From positions 248,001 through 312,000 of the forward strand of contig CBDDPN010000010.1 in the NCBI GenBank assembly GCA_965232315.1: 64,000 bases of DNA. The letters run 5' to 3'. A program made the position numbers and the translations under genes. The stretch comes from BD2-11 sp965232315. Its GTDB lineage: Bacteria > Gemmatimonadota > Gemmatimonadetes > Longimicrobiales > Gaopeijiaceae. Numbering within the stretch: position 1 is the first letter of the stretch; each line of letters starts with the position of its first letter. This document shows, in pieces, positions 58,400 through 64,000 of the stretch. The notes under the pieces are model-generated. The model was not told the DNA's origin. It made no database searches and saw nothing but the letters and a program-made list of their open reading frames with translations.

Positions 58400-59098
58400 G
58401 TGAAGCGCCTCATCCTCTTCGACATCGACGGCACCCTGGTGTGGGGCGGCCCGGCCAAGGAGGCGTTCACCGTGGCGCTGGGCAAGGCCTTCGGGACCAC
58501 CGGCCCGGTGCACCTGGTCTCCTTCGCGGGCAAGACCGACCCGCAGATCGCGCGCGAAGTGCTTCGCAAGGCCGGACTGGACGATGCCCGCATCGACGCC
58601 GGGCTCCCGACGCTGTGGACGCTCTACCCGCGCGAACTCGAGCGGCGCCTGCCCGCGAAGCCGGTGACGGCCCTCCCGGGCGCGCGCCGGCTGCTGGCGG
58701 CACTGGAGGCCACCGGGGAAGCGGCGGTGGGGCTGGTGACCGGCAACATCCGCGCGGGCGCGCGCCTGAAGCTGGGGTCGGCCGGGCTGGCCGCCGACGC
58801 CTTCGCCGCGGGCGGCTTCGGTTGCGACCGGGAATGCCGCAACCACCTGCCCGCCATCGCGGTGGCAAGGGCCGAGCGGGCGTGGGGGGTGCGCTTCCCG
58901 CCGGAGTCGGTGGTGGTGGTGGGCGACACGCCGCTCGACGTCGAGTGCGGCCGCCACTTCGGGGCGCGCACCTTCGCCGTCGCCACCGGGCACTTCAGCG
59001 CGCCCGAGCTGCGGGCGACCGGCGCGGACCACGTCGCCGCCGACCTGACCCGAACGCGCGAAGTCGTCGAGGTGCTCATGGCGGGCGCCACCACGTAG
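58400..59098 (+). CDS. HAD-family phosphatase
   Basis: 232 residues from GTG at 58400. Motif I LILFDIDGTLVWGG holds the nucleophilic Asp, motif II GLVTGN, motif IV VVVVGDTPLDVECG. The cap and size resemble phosphoglycolate phosphatases. Substrate not predictable. Same direction as the preceding gene, 60 bp after it. Confidence 0.85.
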   Translation: MKRLILFDIDGTLVWGGPAKEAFTVALGKAFGTTGPVHLVSFAGKTDPQIAREVLRKAGLDDARIDAGLPTLWTLYPRELERRLPAKPVTALPGARRLLAALEATGEAAVGLVTGNIRAGARLKLGSAGLAADAFAAGGFGCDRECRNHLPAIAVARAERAWGVRFPPESVVVVGDTPLDVECGRHFGARTFAVATGHFSAPELRATGADHVAADLTRTREVVEVLMAGATT

Positions 59099-59267
59099 TT
59101 TCAGCACAACCTGGCCGTCGCATCAGCAGAGCTACCTTGTGCGCGGGTTCGCCGAAGCGCCAAGTTTAGCATTCGCCCGGAGGTGCGGCGCAGCGTTCGC
59201 GCCTTCCACCCTTCACGCGACCAGAAGCGCGTGGTTCATCGACAACAACCGGCGACGGAGTGGGGAG

Positions 59268-60008
59268 ATGTCCAGGAGAGTGCAGCAGCGAAAGGAAATG
59301 AGACGGAAGCCCGCCGGCGGAGGCATCAAGCGCCTCTACGTCATCCTCGGCGGTGTGGTGGTCGTCGGAATCGGAGCCGCGGTGTATACCACCGGTTCGA
59401 CGGTGTTCAGCAACGCGGTCACCGAACCCGTGGATCTGGGCGACCTCTCCGACGAGGAACTCGTCGGTCTGGCTTACGGCTCGGAACTGGGGGACCCGGA
59501 CGCAACCATCTCGGTCGTGGAGTTCGGAGACTACCAGTGTCCGGGTTGTGCCATGTTTCACGCAAACACCAAGAGTCTCATCGATTTGAACCTGGTCGAA
59601 ACGGGTCGGGCCAAGTTCGTCTTCTACGACATGCCAATCCTCCGCGGCAACTCGTTCCTGGCCTCCAGGGCTGCTCACTGCGCGGGGGACCAGAACCGCT
59701 ACTGGGAATACCACACCACGCTCTTCGAGAACCAGTTCTCCTGGGCTTCATCCGGCGATCCGGTCGGCAACTTCGTTGGCTACGCACGCGCCTTGGAGAT
59801 GGACGATGCCGCCTTCCGCGACTGCCTCAACTCGGACCGGCACGCCCGGCGGGTATCGGCGAACCTGCGTCTCGCTGGGGCGCTCAACCTTACCAGCACC
59901 CCGGCCGTACTCGTCAGCCGGGGGAGCGGGATGGCGAGAAGGTTGCCCGACACGGACTACGGCACCATCGAAGAGGCGGTCCAGCAGTTGACGGAAGGAG
60001 AGCCATGA
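59268..60008 (+). CDS. DsbA-like membrane-anchored thiol oxidoreductase
   Basis: 246 residues from the ATG at 59268, with GTGGGGAG upstream; the longer open frame before it is non-coding in style. One hydrophobic helix near residues 20-42 (RLYVILGGVVVVGIGAAVYT) anchors it. The thioredoxin-fold domain follows with redox motif CPGC in GDYQCPGCAMFH and a cis-Pro before VLVSRG (STPAVL). The DsbA/DSBA-oxidoreductase layout is full length. It would introduce or isomerise disulphides in exported proteins, of which the window has several rich in Cys. Overlaps the next small gene by four bases. Confidence 0.85.
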   Translation: MSRRVQQRKEMRRKPAGGGIKRLYVILGGVVVVGIGAAVYTTGSTVFSNAVTEPVDLGDLSDEELVGLAYGSELGDPDATISVVEFGDYQCPGCAMFHANTKSLIDLNLVETGRAKFVFYDMPILRGNSFLASRAAHCAGDQNRYWEYHTTLFENQFSWASSGDPVGNFVGYARALEMDDAAFRDCLNSDRHARRVSANLRLAGALNLTSTPAVLVSRGSGMARRLPDTDYGTIEEAVQQLTEGEP

Positions 60009-60202
60009 GCGCGGACGGGACCGCAACCGTGCGTCTGGTCTTCGTCGACAAGGGCGTCTACCACCACGAGGACATCCAGCTCCCCAAGGCCGGTCTGGAC
60101 GCCAGCGACCGCCTCATCGACTGCATTCGCGAAGACCGGGAGGTGCTCGGCGGTCTCTATGTGGACCTCAAGCGCCTGTGTGCGGCGTATCGGGTAGAGT
60201 AG
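60005..60202 (+). CDS. Small conserved hypothetical protein
   Basis: 65 residues from the ATG at 60005, overlapping the previous stop. VRLVFVDKGVYHHEDIQLPK and CIREDREVLGGLYVDLKRLC are well-formed, so it is probably real. Translationally coupled to the DsbA-like gene. Overlaps the end of the DUF402 gene on the other strand by 35 bp. Function unknown. Confidence 0.7.
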   Translation: MSADGTATVRLVFVDKGVYHHEDIQLPKAGLDASDRLIDCIREDREVLGGLYVDLKRLCAAYRVE

Positions 60203-60752
60203 AGCCGCTCAGCACGGCGAGCGCCCGCTCGCGCGTCCACTCGTGCACAACCGCGGGTGGCCATGCCCCCATCCGCGCGCGCTCCAGAATCCGGCCCGCC
60301 TCTTCGCGCGCGCACCGCGCCGTTTCCTCGTCCAGCGCACCGGCCGCGATCGCGGCTTCCAGTTCGTCTTCATCCAGGAGCACCGGAGCCTCCCCAGGCT
60401 CCATCCACACATCCAGGAAAAGATCGGTGGTGCGCCAGACCTGCCCCGGCAGAATCTCCACCGGCGTGAGCACATTGGCGTAGTAGCCCGTGAAGACGCC
60501 GTCCGCGGCGTGGAAGCGGCCGATGTCGTGCCAGAGTTCGGGGAATGTGAACCAGACGATGTCCGACCCGGTCTCGATCACCACCCGTTCGCCCAAGGTC
60601 ATCGGCGCCTCCACCCGGATGCCGCGCGAGAAGGTCACGACCACCTCAGGGCTCCGGTGGATGACAGGCTGGCGGAAGGTCTGCAGATGATCCGGGGGCC
60701 GCAGGTAGTGGATGGTGACATGCGGGAGGGAGCGACCAGGCCCCGAGGTCAT
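60168..60752 (-). CDS. DUF402-domain protein
   Basis: 194 residues, start at 60752. The DUF402 fold (FomD/nucleoside-diphosphatase-like) is seen in WFTFPELWHDIGRFHAADGV, FTGYYANVLTPVEIL and TTDLFLDVWMEPGEAPVLLD, with the acidic residues DLFLDVW that bind metal, and DEDELEAAIAAGAL. In related proteins the domain hydrolyses nucleoside diphosphates or CMP-activated compounds. It overlaps the start of the XdhC-like cluster by four bases (60749-60752). Confidence 0.8.
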   Translation of the reverse strand: MTSGPGRSLPHVTIHYLRPPDHLQTFRQPVIHRSPEVVVTFSRGIRVEAPMTLGERVVIETGSDIVWFTFPELWHDIGRFHAADGVFTGYYANVLTPVEILPGQVWRTTDLFLDVWMEPGEAPVLLDEDELEAAIAAGALDEETARCAREEAGRILERARMGAWPPAVVHEWTRERALAVLSGSTLPDTPHTGA

Positions 60753-61132
60753 GTGCGGCTGCCGTCCTTGCCGCCGGCCGCCCGTTCACGTGCGCCCGCG
60801 TCCTCTACGGACACCCGCTCCACGAAGATGTCCATGATGCCGCCACACACCGCCGGGCTCCATCCGAGCAGGTCTTCGGTGAGGTCCACCTTGACCAGGC
60901 GGGGGACTCCGTCTTCCATCACGCGCTGTGCCACCTCGATGACCTCGGCTTCCCCGCATCCTCCTCCGACCGTGCCCACCAGACCGGTCTTGGGGTCCAC
61001 CAGCATGCGCGAGCCGGCCTTGCGTGGCGTCGAGCCACGGGTCGAGACGATGGTCGCGAGCGCCGCCCGCCTCCCTGCCCGCACGGTCGCAAGCACGGCC
61101 TCGTACACGGCCTGGTCGCCCGGCGAACTCAT
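60749..61132 (-). CDS. XdhC/CoxI N-terminal-domain protein
   Basis: 127 residues from the ATG at 61132. The domain is marked by LATIVSTRGSTPRKAGSRML, GLVGTVGGGCGEAEVIEVAQ and CGGIMDIFVE. These proteins help insert sulphurated molybdenum cofactor into xanthine dehydrogenase/CO dehydrogenase-type enzymes. It lacks the C-terminal Rossmann half, which is supplied by the adjoining gene (four-base overlap at 61129-61132). A split version of XdhC. Confidence 0.85.
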   Translation of the reverse strand: MSSPGDQAVYEAVLATVRAGRRAALATIVSTRGSTPRKAGSRMLVDPKTGLVGTVGGGCGEAEVIEVAQRVMEDGVPRLVKVDLTEDLLGWSPAVCGGIMDIFVERVSVEDAGARERAAGGKDGSRT

Positions 61133-61983
61133 TTCGCTTCTCCTGTCCGCGGTTTCCGGGCCAGGAAACGCTCGACGATACGCTCCCGGCCGTGCAGGGA
61201 CATGCCCGTCCCGCCCCGCCGTTCGAGAATCATCTCCGCGGTCACGCTCACCGCGATCTCGGCCGGCGTCTGAGCGCCGATGTCCAGGCCGACCGGGGCG
61301 CGCACGCGGGCGATGACCTCCAGGGGCATCCCTTCCGCGGCGAGCTGCACGAAGGTGGCCCTGACCCGACGGCGGCTGCCGATCATGCCGATGTAGGCGG
61401 GCGTCGCTTCCCGGTGGCGGGCGAGCAGCCGGCGCAGGCATTCAAAGTCGTACTTGTGACCGCGCGTCACCAGCACGAAATGGGAGCCCGCGTGGACCGG
61501 GATGTCGGCGAGGGGATCGTCGAAGTCGATGCTGCCCACGGTTGCGGCCTCGGGGAACCGCTCGCGGGTGGCGAACTCGGGGCGGTCGTCGAGCACGGTC
61601 ACCTCGAAATCGAGCAGGGTGCCCAGCGTCGCGAGGGGCTGAGCGATGTGCCCTGCGCCAACGATGACGAGTTCCTGGCGGGGACGGTGGCTCTCCGCGT
61701 ATACCCGCAGACGGCGACCCGCAGTCGTCTCCAGCGCGTGAAGGGAGCCCAGGCGCCCCGGCGCTTCCAGTTCGCGCGCCGCGAGGGCGAGCGCCGCCTC
61801 ATCCAGCTCGGGGTCTCCGAAGGAACCGTCCACGCCGTCCGAACGCACGAGCATGCGCGCGCCCGCCGCGCGCCCTTCGCTGTCGGAGACGACCAGCACC
61901 TCGACCGTCCCGCGCGATCCGCGCAGCGACTCGAGGATGCTCGCGGCCGTGGCTGCCGGGTCGGGTCCGGGGATGTCCGGCAT
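61129..61983 (-). CDS. XdhC-family protein with Rossmann domain
   Basis: 284 residues from the ATG at 61983. N-terminal domain EVLVVSDSEGRAAGARMLVR; Rossmann part ELVIVGAGHIAQPLATLGTL, SHFVLVTRGHKYDFECLRRL, and the C-terminal XdhC_C signature YIGMIGSRRRV and APVGLDIGAQTPAEIAVSVT. Chaperone-type factor for molybdoenzyme maturation. Same operon as the small XdhC protein and the MobA-like gene. Confidence 0.9.
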   Translation of the reverse strand: MPDIPGPDPAATAASILESLRGSRGTVEVLVVSDSEGRAAGARMLVRSDGVDGSFGDPELDEAALALAARELEAPGRLGSLHALETTAGRRLRVYAESHRPRQELVIVGAGHIAQPLATLGTLLDFEVTVLDDRPEFATRERFPEAATVGSIDFDDPLADIPVHAGSHFVLVTRGHKYDFECLRRLLARHREATPAYIGMIGSRRRVRATFVQLAAEGMPLEVIARVRAPVGLDIGAQTPAEIAVSVTAEMILERRGGTGMSLHGRERIVERFLARKPRTGEAK

Positions 61984-61985
61984 CC

Positions 61986-62585
61986 CTACACGACCCGGAA
62001 ATGACGCCTGTACTCCGCCGGCGTGTCGATGTCGGCGATCACCCCTGCGTCGTCGACCGGGCATTCGCGTACGCGCGAAGGGTGCCGCCGCACCACCGTG
62101 CGGGCTCCCTCGGGAAGCGCGGGGTCGAGGAGTTCGGCGAAGACCCGGCGGTGGAAGATGGCCGGATGGCCGCGGCGCCCCCGGTAGGTCGGGATCACGA
62201 TTTCGGCGTGCGCGGCCCGGAAGTCCGCCGCCAGCGACCCGACCGTGGCGCCTCCCACCAGGGGATGGTCGACCGGGCAGACGGCGCACCCGGCCACCCC
62301 GCCTCCCCATTCCGCCAGTGCCAGCCGGATGGACGAGATCGGTCCTTCATCGGGATCCGGGTTGGCCATGAGCACGGCGCCGGCCGCTCGCGCCTCTTGC
62401 GCCACGGCGCCGGCCGCATCCCTTGTCACAACCACGACCGGGCTGCAGCCCCCTTCCGCCAGCGCCGACACGACCCGGACCAGAAAGGTCTGTCCACCCG
62501 CATCGAGAAGCGCCTTCGCGCTTCCCATGCGGGTGGACAGACCGCAGGCCGGGACGATTCCCAGCAACCTGGATGGACGAGCCAC
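61986..62585 (-). CDS. MobA-like nucleotidyltransferase (molybdenum cofactor type)
   Basis: 199 residues, ATG at 62585. The nucleotide-binding motif is GIVPACGLSTRMGSAKALLD, close to the LAAGxSxRMGxxK consensus of MobA/MocA; PVDHPLVG has the metal-binding Asp; RRGHPAIF is conserved. It probably makes the cytosine dinucleotide form of the cofactor for the xanthine dehydrogenase-like enzyme that the two XdhC proteins serve. That enzyme is not in the window. Two bases separate it from the next gene. Confidence 0.85.
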   Translation of the reverse strand: MARPSRLLGIVPACGLSTRMGSAKALLDAGGQTFLVRVVSALAEGGCSPVVVVTRDAAGAVAQEARAAGAVLMANPDPDEGPISSIRLALAEWGGGVAGCAVCPVDHPLVGGATVGSLAADFRAAHAEIVIPTYRGRRGHPAIFHRRVFAELLDPALPEGARTVVRRHPSRVRECPVDDAGVIADIDTPAEYRRHFRVV

Positions 62586-62636
62586 GAACCCGGGTCGCGC
62601 GGCCCGTGCGGCAGGCCGGGCGCCCGCCCCGTCCGA

Positions 62637-63404
62637 TCAGAGGATGGGGCGAACCTGTGCGTTGCTCTCGTCGAGGGTGAAGGTGACCGGCTCGTCTTCC
62701 ACGGTCAGGGGAACGTTCCAGTAGAGTTCGTCGAAGGAGCGCTCCCAGCGCGCGTAAACCCAGTACTGCCCGGCGGCGGCGTCCACGATGACGCTGCCCG
62801 AAGCGTCCGTCGTGTCCACGACGGGATCCAGACCACTCATGTCGACCTTGAACTGAACCACCGTCCCGTAGTCCGCGAACGCATCGTCGCCCCACATCTC
62901 CCGCACCATTCTGACCTGGTCGGCCTGCTCGATCATCGAACCCTGAATGGAGGTGAACTCCTCGAAGGCGGCGTCGCGCTGCCGCTCCACCTGGACCAGC
63001 CGCTGCTCCTTCTCGTCGAACTCCATGAACATCACCCGGTACTGGGCTTCGGCCGGATTGAGCCGTTCCATCTGCTCGGTGAGGCTGAGGAGGTCTTCGC
63101 GCAGCAGCGACCACTCGCTCTCAAGTTGCTGCCATTCCGCCTGCGCTTCGGCGACCCGGTTCTGGGCCTCCAGCAGATCCGCGGGAATCTCCGGTTCGGG
63201 TGCCGAGGCCTCGCCGGCGAGGGAGTCGAAGATCGCGTCGCGGTCGTAGGGAAGAAGTTGGACTTCCAGTTCACTCAACGGTCGCAATTCCGTGCCCTCG
63301 GCACCGGCGACCTCCATCTGGGCGTTGATCGTGACCTCAGTCGGACCACACGCCACGGAGGCGATTGTGCCGACGAGCGCGAGGAGAAGAGTTCCGTTCC
63401 TCAT
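62637..63404 (-). CDS. Coiled-coil lipoprotein
   Basis: 255 residues from the ATG at 63404 (the frame is open eight codons further). Signal LLLALVGTIASVACGP with lipobox SVAC. Residues about 75-165 are a long coiled coil (EIPADLLEAQNRVAEAQAEW, EEKEQRLVQVERQRDAAFEE region). A beta-domain follows (GSVIVDAAAGQYWVYARWER). Exported, anchored in the outer membrane or inner-membrane surface. Family not recognised. Confidence 0.75.
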   Translation of the reverse strand: MRNGTLLLALVGTIASVACGPTEVTINAQMEVAGAEGTELRPLSELEVQLLPYDRDAIFDSLAGEASAPEPEIPADLLEAQNRVAEAQAEWQQLESEWSLLREDLLSLTEQMERLNPAEAQYRVMFMEFDEKEQRLVQVERQRDAAFEEFTSIQGSMIEQADQVRMVREMWGDDAFADYGTVVQFKVDMSGLDPVVDTTDASGSVIVDAAAGQYWVYARWERSFDELYWNVPLTVEDEPVTFTLDESNAQVRPIL

Positions 63405-63517
63405 TGTACAGTTACTCCAATGTTTCACGTGGAAACTTCCGAGCTGGCTCCTTCCGGCTCGCAGCCGATGCCTTCGACAAATCCGGGCCGCAAAGTAACC
63501 GTCTCACCCGCTTTGTA

Positions 63518-64000
63518 TCAAGACGGCGCCTCTCCAGGTCCATAGACCAGCACGCGAGGTTTCCCCAGCTGGGCCGCGGTTCGCTGAAACTCCTCGGGTG
63601 AGAGTTGCTCGAGCGCGGCGGGTGACTCGCCGGGTTGGCCAGTCGCCTCCGCCTCGATCAACAGCCGGCGGCCTTCCCTCTCGGGGACTGCCAGCTCGAG
63701 CGCCCTCGCGGAGCGGAAGCTCCGGCGCTCGCGGTCCACCATGTCCTGGGTAAGCGTGCCGGTGGAGAGGCGGTTCACGACCTCCGAGATGCGTCGCTCC
63801 CAGGCCGCGGCGGTGTAGGACTCGACCGCGACCATCACCAGCAGCACCGGGCCGCTCGGGAGTTCGCGCACTTCGACTCGCTGGCTGATCAACCCCGGAG
63901 GAGGAGGATCGCTGACCAGCCGATCCCCTGCAACATGGGCTACGAACTCGAACCGACTGCGCGGGGCGGTTCCTGCAAACGGATAGGCGGCCACGATCCA
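63518..64000 (-). CDS. Partial protein at the right edge, possibly M16-peptidase-like
   Basis: The frame is open through the right edge, so the N-terminus is missing; about 161 residues are seen. The segment VLLVMVAVESYTAAAWERRI and LTQDMVDRERRSFRSARALE, then LSPEEFQRTAAQLGKPRVLV, is like the end of M16-type peptidases (a helix pair and a beta-strand ending in VYGP). The HxxEH region, if any, would be outside. An apparent start at 63994 is a GTG without a clear ribosome-binding site. Confidence 0.5.
   Translation of the reverse strand, partial: WIVAAYPFAGTAPRSRFEFVAHVAGDRLVSDPPPPGLISQRVEVRELPSGPVLLVMVAVESYTAAAWERRISEVVNRLSTGTLTQDMVDRERRSFRSARALELAVPEREGRRLLIEAEATGQPGESPAALEQLSPEEFQRTAAQLGKPRVLVYGPGEAPS

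Overview
This 64 kb window is GC-rich chromosomal DNA from a Gram-negative-type bacterium. The evidence for the envelope type is a set of lipobox-bearing secreted lipoproteins and outer-membrane-like proteins, with purine-rich Shine-Dalgarno leaders throughout. A run of housekeeping genes with a gyrA, a six-bladed propeller lipoprotein and an M16 peptidase pair beside uvrA would fit a Gemmatimonadota-like organism. That assignment is an inference from gene content and was not checked by search.

Layout. Positions 1-44 kb form an accessory island. It opens with a broken MNT/HEPN toxin-antitoxin remnant and a tyrosine recombinase (Int1). A mostly non-coding stretch with decayed genes follows, then an intact IS1380-family insertion sequence with a CTAG duplication. 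Next come an AAA ATPase/TOPRIM-like pair and a decayed second copy of the recombinase (Int2). At 10.6-17 kb lie five secreted proteins, three of which carry HExxH metal-binding motifs. A defence-rich stretch follows: a SIR2-domain protein, a single-chain type ISP restriction-modification enzyme and a HEPN AbiU2-like protein. A mobilisation block holds a relaxase, a MobC-like protein, a possible oriT and a relict second relaxase end. The third recombinase copy (Int3) sits just before a complete type I-C CRISPR-Cas locus (cas3-cas5-cas8c-cas7-cas4-cas1-cas2), whose cas2 is frameshifted, and an array of 27 repeats. Immediately beyond the array an AlbA_2/ATPase gene is bracketed by two 91 bp composite direct repeats.

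From 44 kb onward the window looks like stable chromosome: a Rieske oxygenase with a small partner, lipoproteins, uvrA, two M16-type proteins in tandem, gyrA, a threonine dehydratase-like gene, a HAD phosphatase, a DsbA-like thiol protein, a DUF402 protein, and a molybdenum-enzyme maturation trio (two XdhC-type proteins and a MobA-like nucleotidyltransferase) whose target oxidoreductase is not in the window.

The two most unusual signals are sequence-level. First, the Int1 and Int3 recombinase genes share a 16-mer (GCAGATCGTGCAGTCC) upstream, a 21 bp block at the stop codon and the palindrome CTGCCATTTTGGCAG about 57 bp further on. The same parts recur without an integrase in a 141 bp inverted-repeat structure at 17.26-17.40 kb. 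Second, the AlbA_2 gene is flanked by two direct repeats in which three blocks, one of them a perfect DnaA-box sequence, keep identical spacing while the linkers have diverged.
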